From Bermanella sp036960565 (GTDB lineage: Bacteria; Pseudomonadota; Gammaproteobacteria; Pseudomonadales; Oceanobacteraceae), in the NCBI GenBank assembly GCA_036960565.1, contig JBALXQ010000018.1:30220-94219 (forward strand): a stretch of 64,000 nucleotides of DNA, given 5' to 3'. The notes beneath the pieces are model-generated. The model saw only the letters and a program-made list of their open reading frames with translations. It was not told where the DNA came from and searched no databases. Below are positions 53,054 to 62,336 of the stretch, piece after piece (position 1 is the stretch's first letter; each line of letters starts with the position of its first letter). The translations under genes and the position numbers were made by a program.

Positions 53054-54703
53054 ATGGCGAAAGAATTACTGGATGCACAAACCCCTTTAAGCGCTGACAA
53101 CGTTGAAGCCCTAGTCCTATATAATTCGGCCGCTTCGCCTTGTGTGCGTCGTGTTCATATCACTCTGATTGAAAAGGGCTTGAAGTACGACACGGTAGAA
53201 GTAGACCTGCCCAATATGGAGCAGCGTAGCCCTTCTTATTTAAGTCTTAATCCCAACGGATACGTGCCCACCATTAGTCATGGTGAGCAGGTGATTTTTG
53301 ATTCCGCTACGATTAATGAGTACCTAGACGCCCAGTTTTTACACACACCTTTGTTCCCATCGTCTGCGTTAGAGCGCGCCCAAGTACGTATGTGGATTGG
53401 CTCTGAAGAGGCCATGTCTAAGGAATTTAGACCGCTTTTATATCAAAGAGTGATGGGCCCAATTCAACATGTTAGTCGCAGCCTAAAAGAGTCACAGCTA
53501 ATTAATCGCCGTTGCACCAGTGACCCTGTGGATTTAGCTTGGGGTTACCAAGTGTGGAATATGCAGGTATTAACGCAGCAGCAAGAAATGCAGCAAGAGC
53601 GTAAACTAATGACGTGGTTAGACCTTGTTGAAGAGGCACTTGAAAACCACGATTACCTAGTAGCGAATCAATTCACTCAGGCCGACATCAGTGTTTTTCC
53701 TCGTGTGGTGATGTATAGCTACCTAGGCCTTGAGATTGAGCCATCTCGCTATCCAAATGTTTTACTTTGGATTGAGCGTTTAGAGAAAAGACCTTCATTT
53801 GAAGCATCTATGTCGGCTCAAGCCAAGAAGTTACGCAAGTTGGCCACTTCGCCTCTTTTACCAAAACTGAGACGAATTCTTAAGAAAACCGAAAAAAAGC
53901 GCAGTTTGATGGATAAGTTCTTTATTTGGGGGCTTGGTCGTATCATGCGAAAACTACAAAAAGTGGAAGTGTTATTGGCGGCTCCTGCCAAGCCTAGAGA
54001 CTTTCCTATGCCTAAAAAGCAGTTGCTTCCCGTTAAAGCGACTTTGAATCAAAAGCCTGTATTTTTAAAAACCGATAGCAACATTGAAATATTTGGCAGC
54101 AGCCTTTCTCCTCATTCTCAACGCATAGTGACTCTGCTTAATTTCCTTGGGCTTGCCTATAGCTATCACGAGATAGATTTAAAAAATGAAAAGCACAAAA
54201 AAAGTAACTTTGTTGCACTAAATCCTCTCGCTCAAGTACCCGTTTTAAAACATGGCGAGCATGTTATTTATGACTCAAGGGCCATTGCCGAATATCTACT
54301 GGAAAACTTTGATCATCAGCAACTATGGTGGGGCACAACCAGTTGGCAAGCCGCACAAAATAGAATGTGGTTAGGTATGGAAGCGGGTACCCATAAAGAG
54401 TTCAAACCTCTATGGAGCAAGTACATCCTAAATAGTAAAGATTTCTCGTTAGATATTAAAGCGGAATACTCAGCGATTAATCGCATCGAGCAAAAGCTGA
54501 AGGCGCTTGAAGACACGTTAGAAACAAATGAATTCTTATGCGGTGATAAAATCCGCTTTGCCGATATTGCCTGGTTTACTCGTATTGAATCCATGTTATT
54601 AATCCCTGCTTTTTCAATTAAAAAGTTTCCCAATTTAACTCGGTGGTACTTACGGGTGAAAAGTACCACCGAAAAAGTATCTCAAGAAATATTTGGTGAA
54701 TGA
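53054..54703 (+). CDS. Tandem double-domain glutathione S-transferase (right copy)
   Basis: A 549-residue protein with two full GST units, paralogous end to end to the one at 1936-3579. Unit 1 has YNSAASPCVRRVHITLIEKG, GYVPTISHGEQV and DSATINEYLDAQF, plus an alpha domain ending near residue 255. A basic linker (LPKLRRILKKTEKKRSLMDK) leads to unit 2, with SLSPHSQRIVTLLNFLG, AQVPVLKHGEHV and DSRAIAEYL. GGAG lies nine bases before the ATG. It is the first gene after the operator and starts a co-directional run with VOC, FAH and hydroxylase genes. The active-site S-P-C may act in glutathione-dependent isomerisation or C-O/C-halogen thiolysis (family knowledge); the substrate is unknown. Confidence 0.9.
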   Translation: MAKELLDAQTPLSADNVEALVLYNSAASPCVRRVHITLIEKGLKYDTVEVDLPNMEQRSPSYLSLNPNGYVPTISHGEQVIFDSATINEYLDAQFLHTPLFPSSALERAQVRMWIGSEEAMSKEFRPLLYQRVMGPIQHVSRSLKESQLINRRCTSDPVDLAWGYQVWNMQVLTQQQEMQQERKLMTWLDLVEEALENHDYLVANQFTQADISVFPRVVMYSYLGLEIEPSRYPNVLLWIERLEKRPSFEASMSAQAKKLRKLATSPLLPKLRRILKKTEKKRSLMDKFFIWGLGRIMRKLQKVEVLLAAPAKPRDFPMPKKQLLPVKATLNQKPVFLKTDSNIEIFGSSLSPHSQRIVTLLNFLGLAYSYHEIDLKNEKHKKSNFVALNPLAQVPVLKHGEHVIYDSRAIAEYLLENFDHQQLWWGTTSWQAAQNRMWLGMEAGTHKEFKPLWSKYILNSKDFSLDIKAEYSAINRIEQKLKALEDTLETNEFLCGDKIRFADIAWFTRIESMLLIPAFSIKKFPNLTRWYLRVKSTTEKVSQEIFGE

Positions 54704-54794
54704 CACGATTTGAAAACAGGACGTTTTAATATTCTTCAGAAATAGTAACTAACTAAATAACCAATAATAAAAAATAAACCAAGAGGGCAGTATT

Positions 54795-55922
54795 ATGAAT
54801 ATGGAATACGCTGGAAGTGACAAGTTAAGTGTCAGTACAGACACGCCTCCAGGCAGCATGCCTTTGGAGCGAATTGCAGGTCATATCAAGGCTGATAAAT
54901 TAATCTTTCTTATTTGGGACGTTAAAGACCTAGATAAGCAAGAGTCATTTTTGCATGATTTTGGCATGAAAACCCATGAGAAAAATCAGCAAAATATTTT
55001 CATGCGCGGTTTTGGTGATGAGCCTTACCTGTATTACGGACGCAAGGCCAAGAAAACCGCTTTTAAAGGCATTGGTTTTGCTGCTAGCTCTCGTGCTGAT
55101 TTAAAAATATTGGCCGCTAAAACCGGTAAACAAATTGAAAAAATAAACCGTCCAGGCGGTGGAGAGGTGGTTAGACTTACCGATCCAAATGGAGTGGAAA
55201 TAGAAGTTTGTTTTGGTATTGAACAATTAGACCTACTTGAGACTCGCCGTGAAATTTTACCGGCTAATACCTTAAGTCACCGTCCGCGTGTTAACAGTGG
55301 TCAGCGTACACCCTTGATGCCTTCGCCTATATTGAAGATGGGGCATTGCGTAATGGGTGCGCTTAATTTTGAAGAAACCGTTAATTGGTATATGCGCCAC
55401 CTTGGTCTATTGGCTACCGATGCATTGTGTATTGGGGATGGCTCTCCTGCCGTAGCCTTTTTACGTTTAGATCGTGGTTCCGAATTGGCCGATCACCATT
55501 CCATCGTTATTGGTAAAGGTGGTGGTGAAGGGTATCTGCATAGTGCTTATGAAGTAGTAGATGTGGATGCGGTCGCGCAAGGTCAGCAATATTTAAAAAT
55601 GAAAAACCGTGAACACGTTTGGGGTTTGGGTCGTCACATATTGGGCAGCCAATTATTTGATTACTGGCACGATGTGAGCGGCTTTGAATTTGAACATTAC
55701 GCCGACGGCGATGTGTTTACCTCAGAAAAACCAACCGAATATCATCCTCTGGATTCTGGCAATGTTTATGCCTGGGGTGACGACTTACCCAAGTCATTTT
55801 TCGCTTTAACTTTCTCCCAAGTAGTGGGGATTGTACGCGGCATGATCAAGGGCGATGTCACTCTGCCATGGATTAAACAAGCTAAAAAGGCCATCTCACG
55901 CCCAGCGCGTCCTTGGCTTTAA
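54795..55922 (+). CDS. Two-domain VOC protein, putative type I extradiol dioxygenase (middle copy)
   Basis: A 375-residue member of the vicinal-oxygen-chelate superfamily. Residues 30-140 form a first, metal-free-looking domain (LIFLIWDVKDLDKQESFLHD, ending LTDPNGVEIEVCFG). The second has the 2-His-1-Glu set of ring-cleaving dioxygenases: His184 in KMGHCVMG, His249 in GYLHSAYEV and Glu300 in GFEFEHYADG. The spacings of 65 and 51 are very close to those of BphC (H146, H210, E260). The segment GRHILGSQLFDYWHDVSGFE resembles the extradiol signature with one residue out of register. It probably uses Fe(II) or Mn(II) to open a catechol-type ring. The neighbouring hydroxylase and FAH-type hydrolase fit that role. 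Paralogues lie at 1-244 and 62814-63941. Confidence 0.85.
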   Translation: MNMEYAGSDKLSVSTDTPPGSMPLERIAGHIKADKLIFLIWDVKDLDKQESFLHDFGMKTHEKNQQNIFMRGFGDEPYLYYGRKAKKTAFKGIGFAASSRADLKILAAKTGKQIEKINRPGGGEVVRLTDPNGVEIEVCFGIEQLDLLETRREILPANTLSHRPRVNSGQRTPLMPSPILKMGHCVMGALNFEETVNWYMRHLGLLATDALCIGDGSPAVAFLRLDRGSELADHHSIVIGKGGGEGYLHSAYEVVDVDAVAQGQQYLKMKNREHVWGLGRHILGSQLFDYWHDVSGFEFEHYADGDVFTSEKPTEYHPLDSGNVYAWGDDLPKSFFALTFSQVVGIVRGMIKGDVTLPWIKQAKKAISRPARPWL

Positions 55923-55986
55923 AAAATCGGGTTATTTGCAAGTCAATTAACTTACATTTAAAAATAAGATAAAGAAGGTAGAAATT

Positions 55987-56964
55987 ATGGGAACTTCAGT
56001 TGTTAAATTCAGCCAGGGCGAAAACTCTCAAGCCTCTTGGGGTGTGTTAAATGGCGAGAATATTAGTCCGCTAAATATTGCAGTAGAACATCACACAGAT
56101 CTAATGGATTGCTACTTCAATGATCGTGCACGTTTTGATGCGGCCATTGAAGCAAAAGAAATTCCACAGAAGGATGTAACCTTTGTGTCGCCTATTTCTC
56201 GCAGTGTGCAGTTATTTGCTCAAGGCTTGAACTATGTTGATCACCGAGCTGAGTCTGGTCTGGAAATTGATGCAGAAAAAGAAGAAAACCTAATGTTTGC
56301 CAAGGCACCATCTAGTATTTGTGGCCCCAATGACAATATCTTGCGCCCGGTAGACTGTGAGTTGCTGGACTATGAAATTGAATTGGGCATCGTACTTAAA
56401 AAAGGTATTCACAAACCTACTAAGGTAACCGACGACAACATTGCGGAATACATTGGTGGCCTGTTCTTATGTAATGACGTTTCATCGCGAGACTGCATGT
56501 TTGGCGCACCTATGTTGCAGTGGTATCGCGGCAAGAGCCATCGTACTTTTTGCCCAATTGGTCCTGTCTTGTACCTATTGGAAGAAGGCGATAGCAAGCA
56601 GCTTTACAATTTAGAGTTAACGCTAAAAATGAACGGCAAAGTTAAGCAAAATGCTAGCACTGAGCTGCTTATTCATAAACCGCCAAAAGCACTTACTGAC
56701 CTATCTCAATATACAGATGTTAACGAAGGCGACTGTATTCTTACCGGTACTCCAGGTGGTGTTATTGGTGGTCATAGCTTAAAAACTGTATTGGCTATTC
56801 TTGTTAACTTTAAAAAGGACAAGAAGCGTAAAGACAAATTTAGAGCGGCGCAAAAAGCCATTGGAACCTTTTTGCAGCCAGGAGACTTTCTTGAACTTGA
56901 GATTAAATCTAAAGACGGCAGCATAAATCTTGGCAAGCAAAAAAATATGATTGCCGAAGCCTAA
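55987..56964 (+). CDS. Fumarylacetoacetate hydrolase (FAH) family protein with lysine-rich insertion
   Basis: A 325-residue FAH-fold enzyme. The metal ligands are visible as LLDYEIELGIVLKKG (E130, E132) and LCNDVSSRD (D164), and a catalytic-type lysine lies in RGKSHRTFCPIGP (K183). The C-terminal motifs are GDCILTGTPGGV and LQPGDFLELEI. Between these two is an unusual 36-residue insertion (about 260-295) rich in lysine (KKDKKRKDKFR), where most family members have about ten residues. FAH enzymes hydrolyse or decarboxylate the C-C bond of ring-cleavage products. It follows the VOC gene by 64 bases and precedes the hydroxylase by 115, so the three probably act in sequence. Confidence 0.87.
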   Translation: MGTSVVKFSQGENSQASWGVLNGENISPLNIAVEHHTDLMDCYFNDRARFDAAIEAKEIPQKDVTFVSPISRSVQLFAQGLNYVDHRAESGLEIDAEKEENLMFAKAPSSICGPNDNILRPVDCELLDYEIELGIVLKKGIHKPTKVTDDNIAEYIGGLFLCNDVSSRDCMFGAPMLQWYRGKSHRTFCPIGPVLYLLEEGDSKQLYNLELTLKMNGKVKQNASTELLIHKPPKALTDLSQYTDVNEGDCILTGTPGGVIGGHSLKTVLAILVNFKKDKKRKDKFRAAQKAIGTFLQPGDFLELEIKSKDGSINLGKQKNMIAEA

Positions 56965-57079
56965 AAAGTTAGCGCTCTACAGCAGTGGTCAGAGCTCTGT
57001 AGAGCGTGAAGCATATAAAGAATTATTTTTGCACCTGAAGTCAATCATTTAATGAATTGTGGTGTAGGAGGGGGATGAC

Positions 57080-58663
57080 ATGACAACAATAAAGCAATCG
57101 TACGATGTAATCATAGTGGGTGCTGGACCTTGTGGTGTGACAGCAGCCAACATGTTGGGCCAGTCTGGTATTAGTACTCTGGTTATTGATAAAGAGCCTG
57201 ATATCGTCACCATTCCACGCGCTGTGGGTATGTGTGAAGGCGGTTCTCGCATAATGGATACCATCGATATTCTAGATGATCCAGATATGGAATTTCGTCA
57301 GGTAAACTCGGTTCACTTTAGAAATGATAAACAGGAATCTGTTTTTCATGCCGATTTGTACGAACCTGAAAATGGCCATCGTTTGCTGCGCACCTTCCAT
57401 CAGCCCGATTTAGAAAAGAGCCTGCGAAAATCGCTTAAAGCTCATGAGTGTGTCGATCTTGTCACCAGTACCGAATTACTGGAGTTCAATGATCATGACT
57501 CAGGTGTTTCCATAAAAGTTAAGCAGGGCGAAAAAACCATTAAAATTAATGGACGTTACCTTCTTGCCTGTGACGGTGCCAGTAGCCCGATTCGAGTGAA
57601 ATTAAACATTGGTTTCACCGGTGCTACTTACCCGCAACAGTGGATGATTTTAGATGTAGAAAAAAACCCGCAAGACAGCAGTGAAGTGGTTTTCAGCATT
57701 GATCCAAAAAGACCTTCTGTCACTCTACCAGGGCCGGGCAGTAAACGTCGTTGGGAATTTGTGGTTAAGGAAGGAGATAACCCGGATAAATTGTTCGAGC
57801 CTGAAAACCTTAAGAAACTCATTGGTGATTGGGGCGACGTTGATGCTATGGAAGTGTCACGAAAGGCGGTTTATACCTTCCATGCCCGTACCGCCTCAAA
57901 GTATCAGGTGGGGAACATATTTTTGCTAGGTGATTCCGCCCATATAACCCCCCCGTTTGCTGGACAAGGCATGATGGCAGGCCTTAGGGATGCACAAAAT
58001 TTATGCTGGAAAATAGCCGCAGTTTTAAATAAAGAATTATCGCCGAGTGTTCTTGATTCTTATCAAGTTGAAAGAATTCCTCAAAGTCGTCAAGTGATCA
58101 AATTTGCCCAGCACATGGGTGATGTTATTTTGCCGCAAAATCCAGTTGTAGCAAAGATCCGAGATGGCGTGATTAAATTACTGGGATGGGTAGGATTCCA
58201 TTCCGAAACCAAGGGCGCACCCTTGGATAAAATACCAAACCATATTAATGGCGCTTATCTTAAGCACTTTTTTGTTGGTAAGTTTTTTAAAACCGGGTTC
58301 GAGCTTCCTCAGTACCTGGTAAATAAGGATGATAAAAAAGTCTTAGCGGACAAATTATTAGGTGAAAATTTTTGCTTGCTAGGTTGGGATGTGAATCCAG
58401 AAAATTACCTAGATGCTAAAACCCTTGCTCGCTGGAAATCTATGGCTGGCAAGAAAGCAACATTCACTGCCAAACAAAACGGCAGTGAAGATGCTTCATT
58501 ATCTGCGCTAGTAAATGAAAGCCAAGAATATAAACGCCTGTTTGAAGAAGGGAAAAAAGTGTTAGTGGTTCGCCCAGATAAAATGATGGTGATTAACTGC
58601 TCGCTTAAAAATCTAAACAGTAAATTGAATAAGTACATGGATAAGGTAGGCTGCACAATTTAA
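57080..58663 (+). CDS. FAD-dependent aromatic hydroxylase (MhpA/PheA-type)
   Basis: A 527-residue class A flavoprotein monooxygenase. The dinucleotide-binding motif is VIIVGAGPCGVTAANMLGQSG near residue 11. A mid-chain motif YLLACDGASSPIRVKL includes the conserved Asp-Gly. The FAD-ribityl motif is IFLLGDSAHITPPFAGQG, continuing MMAGLRDAQNLCWKIAAVL, as in 3-(3-hydroxyphenyl)propionate hydroxylase. A C-terminal thioredoxin-like domain is suggested by length. Such enzymes use NAD(P)H and O2 to hydroxylate phenols to catechols or hydroquinones, the substrates of extradiol dioxygenases. A strong site (GGAGGGG) precedes the ATG. Confidence 0.9.
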   Translation: MTTIKQSYDVIIVGAGPCGVTAANMLGQSGISTLVIDKEPDIVTIPRAVGMCEGGSRIMDTIDILDDPDMEFRQVNSVHFRNDKQESVFHADLYEPENGHRLLRTFHQPDLEKSLRKSLKAHECVDLVTSTELLEFNDHDSGVSIKVKQGEKTIKINGRYLLACDGASSPIRVKLNIGFTGATYPQQWMILDVEKNPQDSSEVVFSIDPKRPSVTLPGPGSKRRWEFVVKEGDNPDKLFEPENLKKLIGDWGDVDAMEVSRKAVYTFHARTASKYQVGNIFLLGDSAHITPPFAGQGMMAGLRDAQNLCWKIAAVLNKELSPSVLDSYQVERIPQSRQVIKFAQHMGDVILPQNPVVAKIRDGVIKLLGWVGFHSETKGAPLDKIPNHINGAYLKHFFVGKFFKTGFELPQYLVNKDDKKVLADKLLGENFCLLGWDVNPENYLDAKTLARWKSMAGKKATFTAKQNGSEDASLSALVNESQEYKRLFEEGKKVLVVRPDKMMVINCSLKNLNSKLNKYMDKVGCTI

Positions 58664-58767
58664 ATTGTGCTCCGACTACGTTCAGTATTAAAACTGCTAA
58701 TAAGCTTAAAAATAAATAGATCGAAATAGTATTTTGATCTATTAGATTCGAGCAAATAGGTGTATTC

Positions 58768-59598
58768 ATGAAAAAAATAGTTTTAATCAGTGGTTGCTCA
58801 AGTGGTATTGGAAAAAGTCTTGCACAGAAAATGGCCAGTCAGGGCCATACTGTGTTTGCCGGCGCGAGAAAAATTAGTGACTTAAATGGAATCGGTGACA
58901 ACATCATTCCTGTGAAGCTTGATGTAAATAATGAAGGAGACATCAAAGCGGTTATGTCTACCATTGAAAATCAATGTGGAAAATTAGACATTCTAGTGAA
59001 TAATGCTGGTTATGGTGCCATGGGGCCTTTAGCTGAAGTACCTATAAGCCAGGTACAGACGCAATTTTCTACCAATGTTTTTGCCCCTCTTGCCATGTCT
59101 CAACAGGCACTTCCAATTTTAAGAAAGAGCACAAAAGCGATTATCGTCAATATTGGTAGTTCTGCTGGAATTTTTACGGTGCCTTTTTCTGGTGTTTATG
59201 GTGCTTCCAAAGCCGCTATTCATGCTATGAGTGAAGTGCTGCGCATGGAATTGGCACCTTTTAACGTTCATGTTATGACCGTTTATCCAGGTGGTGTGGC
59301 ATCAAAATTTGGTGATACCGCGGCAGAAAAATTAAAAGAAACCTTAGTGAGTAATTCACTTTATAAACCCGCTTTACCTGCCATAGAAAAGCGCGCACGT
59401 ATTTCATCTAACTCACCGACGACACCAGAAATGTTTTCTGATGAGTTGATAAAAGCCATGCTAAAAGACAAGCCACCCAGTGATATCCGTATTGGTCATG
59501 GCAGTGTTTTGATGAATGTTGCTAAAAAAGTATTGCCAACCAAGTTACGTGAATTTTTAATGCGTAAGGCCTATCAATTAAATGGTCTGGCCTCCTAG
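58768..59598 (+). CDS. Short-chain dehydrogenase/reductase
   Basis: A 276-residue classical SDR. The cofactor motif is VLISGCSSGIGKSLAQKMAS. The NNAG motif is LDILVNNAGYGAM and the catalytic Ser-Tyr-Lys are in NIGSSAG and YGASKAA. A PGGV segment follows (MTVYPGGVASKFGD). It oxidises an alcohol or reduces a ketone with NAD(P)(H). It lies in the co-directional catabolic run, 104 bases after the hydroxylase and 193 before the GST-like gene, so it may act on a hydroxy or keto side chain or a ring cis-diol. Substrate unknown. Confidence 0.9.
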   Translation: MKKIVLISGCSSGIGKSLAQKMASQGHTVFAGARKISDLNGIGDNIIPVKLDVNNEGDIKAVMSTIENQCGKLDILVNNAGYGAMGPLAEVPISQVQTQFSTNVFAPLAMSQQALPILRKSTKAIIVNIGSSAGIFTVPFSGVYGASKAAIHAMSEVLRMELAPFNVHVMTVYPGGVASKFGDTAAEKLKETLVSNSLYKPALPAIEKRARISSNSPTTPEMFSDELIKAMLKDKPPSDIRIGHGSVLMNVAKKVLPTKLREFLMRKAYQLNGLAS

Positions 59599-59791
59599 TA
59601 GACTGTTGGAAAACTAATTTACTCGCTCTGGTGGCGTTTAAAATAGACTCAAGATGCTCATTTATAATTATAAATCCCGCGCTTTTTTCTATTTTAGCCT
59701 TGCCAGTTCACCGCCATAAACGTTTTGCAATAGCCTACTAATTAGCGTTACTTGTGATCTTTAAGCTATTCGTTGCCAGAGGGGATTATTT

Positions 59792-61111
59792 ATGACAAAT
59801 AATAAGAAACCGAACAATAATAATTTGCAAAGAGAAGCATTAGAAATTGAGAATGCTTTAAATCTTAATGCACAGCAGCAAGATTGCATGCGCCTTTGGT
59901 GTGATGGTAATTCACCTTATTCATGTAAGTTACGCACCTACATGAACTATAAGGCCATTCCTTATAAGCGCATGCGCATTAATTTAAAAACCTATTACAA
60001 TATTATTCCTGAGAAAGTAGGCATGAGTATTATGCCTGTGGTGATCACCCCAGACGATCAAGTATTGCAGGATACTACGCCAATTATTGAACAGTTTGAA
60101 AAGCAGTATACTAATAACTCTTGTACGCCAGAAGATGCTCGTTTGGCCTTTATCATGTGGTTGTTAGAAGATTTTGGTGATGAGTATTTAACACGTTTTT
60201 CTATGCACTACCGTTGGGGTAATGAAATAAATAGAAATACCCTAAGTCATCGCCTGGGTCGCTCCATGAGCTATGGTGATGTGAATATGCATGCAGTTAA
60301 AGTGGCTCCAATGATTCTTTCTCGCCAAACGGGTTTTGATAAACCCCTCGGTCTAGGAAGCTTGGAGAGTCGCGAAAGTCTGGATAAACAACTAATTGAT
60401 TTACTGGCTATCTTAGACAAGCATTTTTCTCAGTATCAATTTTTATTGGGTGACAAACCCAGCGTTGCCGACTTTGCCCTTTACGGACACCTTCACGCCC
60501 ATATGCTGCAAGATCCTTTTTCCGCTGAAATAATGGAGAGCAAAGGCTCGCGCACCTGTAACTGGATTGAAACCATAAATGAACTGGGCGATGTACGTGG
60601 TTCTATAGGTCAGACTGAATTTGGTGAATGGATTAATTTGGACGAAGGCGTTCCTGAATCGCTTAATCAGTTACTCAACTATGTGGCTAAAACTTATATT
60701 CCTTTTGCTGCCGGTACTGCCTTGGCAACCCATGAAGGAAACAAGGAATTTAACTGTGACATCTATGGTTTAGATACCCGCTTCATGACATTTCAATATC
60801 GTGCTTGGAGTTTTGAAAATGTTCAAAAGCATTTTGAAAACCTTAACGCCTCCGATAAACAATTTGTTGATACCTTATTAACGCAAACGGGTATTCAACC
60901 GGCCATGATGAAAAATGGTGTGTTGCATTGCAATTTGTTTGATGGCTTTACACCTCCTCTTGTTAAAAATGGGGTAGCTGATGCACGTATTGCCTACCTT
61001 AAAGAGAAAGAAAAGCAGAAAAAAGAAGAACGCGAGTTAAAGAAAAAAATGAAAATTGAAAACGACAAAAAAGAACTAGAAAATAAAGGGGCCGAAAATG
61101 AGTCAGTTTAA
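59792..61111 (+). CDS. Long GST-like protein with charged C-terminal tail
   Basis: A 439-residue protein. An Asn-rich N-terminus (NNKKPNNNNLQ) is followed by a GST thioredoxin-like domain, RLWCDGNSPYSCKLRTYMNY, with S-P-Y-S-C at the active-site position, then SIMPVVITPDDQVLQDTTPI. The alpha-helical domain includes FLLGDKPSVADFALYGHLHA. It continues past a usual GST, and the last 40 residues are a highly charged predicted coiled coil (KEKEKQKKEERELKKKM...). The tail might mediate oligomer or complex formation. It overlaps the MDR gene by 14 bases, so the two are translationally coupled. Possibly glutathione-dependent isomerase or lyase activity; unknown. Confidence 0.8.
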   Translation: MTNNKKPNNNNLQREALEIENALNLNAQQQDCMRLWCDGNSPYSCKLRTYMNYKAIPYKRMRINLKTYYNIIPEKVGMSIMPVVITPDDQVLQDTTPIIEQFEKQYTNNSCTPEDARLAFIMWLLEDFGDEYLTRFSMHYRWGNEINRNTLSHRLGRSMSYGDVNMHAVKVAPMILSRQTGFDKPLGLGSLESRESLDKQLIDLLAILDKHFSQYQFLLGDKPSVADFALYGHLHAHMLQDPFSAEIMESKGSRTCNWIETINELGDVRGSIGQTEFGEWINLDEGVPESLNQLLNYVAKTYIPFAAGTALATHEGNKEFNCDIYGLDTRFMTFQYRAWSFENVQKHFENLNASDKQFVDTLLTQTGIQPAMMKNGVLHCNLFDGFTPPLVKNGVADARIAYLKEKEKQKKEERELKKKMKIENDKKELENKGAENESV

Positions 61112-62225
61112 TAATCTTGTACGTTTTGTTAAACGTCCAGATGGACGTCCAACACCGGAAGTTTTTAAAGTAGAAAAAGAGCCTCTACGCCCATTAAAAT
61201 CCGGCGAATATTTAATGCGCAATGCCTACCTATCCATGGACCCGGCCTTAGTAGGGCGTATGCGTGATGAAGATAATTACGTGGAAAAAGTCAATCCTGG
61301 CGATGTTATGCAGGCCTATGGTATTGGCCAAGTGCTTGAGTCTAATAATCCCAAGGTAAAAGTAGGATCGGTGAGACTAGGGCGCATAGATATGCAGGAG
61401 TATTCAATTTTTAGTGATGAAGAAGCCTGTAAAGAAATTAATCTTGGATTGGCCACGCCCAGCTCCTATTTGGGGGCTATGGGAGTCAATGGTTCCACGG
61501 CTTACTTTGCGTTAAAAGAAATTTGCGAGCCAAAAGCCGGTGAGACTGTGTTGGTGTCTGCTGGTGGCAGTGCCGTAGGCAGTGTAGCTGCTCAAATTGC
61601 TAAAAATATGGGCTGTAAAACGGTTGGTATAGTAAGCACAGATGCAAAAACCAAAGATATCATTCGTGACTATGGTTTTGACGCGGCAGTGAGTTACCGC
61701 GATAAAAGCACTGAGGAATTAACACAGGATATTAAAAAAGCCTGCCCACAAGGGGTAGATGTGTATTTTGATAATACCAGTGGTGATATTTCTGAAGCGG
61801 TACTGGATACCTTAAATGAAAATGCCCGTGTGGCTGTAGTGGGGCGGTTAGGTATCAGTCATTTGGTCGACACAAAGCAAGACATAGGTCGCCGTGACCA
61901 TAATATAATGTTAACTAAGCGAGTTAAAAGACAAGGCTTAGTGATTCTAGATTACCAAGACCGCTTAAGAGGGGCCATGATCATGCTGGCCCGCTGGATT
62001 AAGGAAGGGCGTATAAAGGGTAAAGAAGACATTATGCATGGCATAGAACAAACCCCGGATGCGTTTTTTCGGATGCTGGCCGGCCAAAATCAAGGTAAGC
62101 AATTGGTGAAGTTAGCGGATATTGATGATGCACTAGACCCTACCCCAAGATGGCTGGGTCGTTTGTTGATTTCTAAGTGGTTTCCTACCGAGCGTCTTGT
62201 TAAGAAAATTACTGGCGGTATCTAG
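61098..62225 (+). CDS. Zinc-independent medium-chain NADP-dependent reductase (CurA/PTGR-like)
   Basis: A 375-residue medium-chain dehydrogenase/reductase. The N-terminus NNLVRFVKRPDGRPTPEVF and YLSMDPALVGRMRDEDNY match the curcumin reductase/leukotriene-B4-dehydrogenase branch, and no structural zinc cysteines are visible. The nucleotide-binding motif is VLVSAGGSAVGSVAAQIAKN, and the family's DVYFDNTSGDISEAVL and ARVAVVGRLG are clear. Members reduce carbon-carbon double bonds of enones or of alpha,beta-unsaturated thioesters. Translational coupling to the GST gene suggests the pair handles an unsaturated ring-fission product. The operon ends here at a strong terminator. Confidence 0.88.
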   Translation: MSQFNNLVRFVKRPDGRPTPEVFKVEKEPLRPLKSGEYLMRNAYLSMDPALVGRMRDEDNYVEKVNPGDVMQAYGIGQVLESNNPKVKVGSVRLGRIDMQEYSIFSDEEACKEINLGLATPSSYLGAMGVNGSTAYFALKEICEPKAGETVLVSAGGSAVGSVAAQIAKNMGCKTVGIVSTDAKTKDIIRDYGFDAAVSYRDKSTEELTQDIKKACPQGVDVYFDNTSGDISEAVLDTLNENARVAVVGRLGISHLVDTKQDIGRRDHNIMLTKRVKRQGLVILDYQDRLRGAMIMLARWIKEGRIKGKEDIMHGIEQTPDAFFRMLAGQNQGKQLVKLADIDDALDPTPRWLGRLLISKWFPTERLVKKITGGI

Positions 62226-62305
62226 GCTCTTTTAGGGCTCGTAGTTAGAGGTAAGACTGTGGTGGGCTTACTTCTGGCTTCTGCTCAGTAAAGACGCGTT
62301 AACAT

Positions 62306-62336
62306 AAAAACCGAGCTTCATAGGGCTCGGTTTTTT
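62306..62336 (+). terminator. Strong terminator of the right catabolic operon
   Basis: AAAAACCGAGC (62306-62316) and GCTCGGTTTTT (62325-62335) form a perfect 11-bp stem with an 8-base loop, ending in a T-tract (six T, 62331-62336). It follows the MDR stop by 80 bases. Confidence 0.92.

Noticed and set aside
54795..55922. Assignment as glyoxalase I or a hydroxyphenylpyruvate dioxygenase
   Set aside because: Metal ligand spacing and the presence of a single functional triad in the second domain fit type I extradiol dioxygenases better; HPPD C-terminal motifs are absent.
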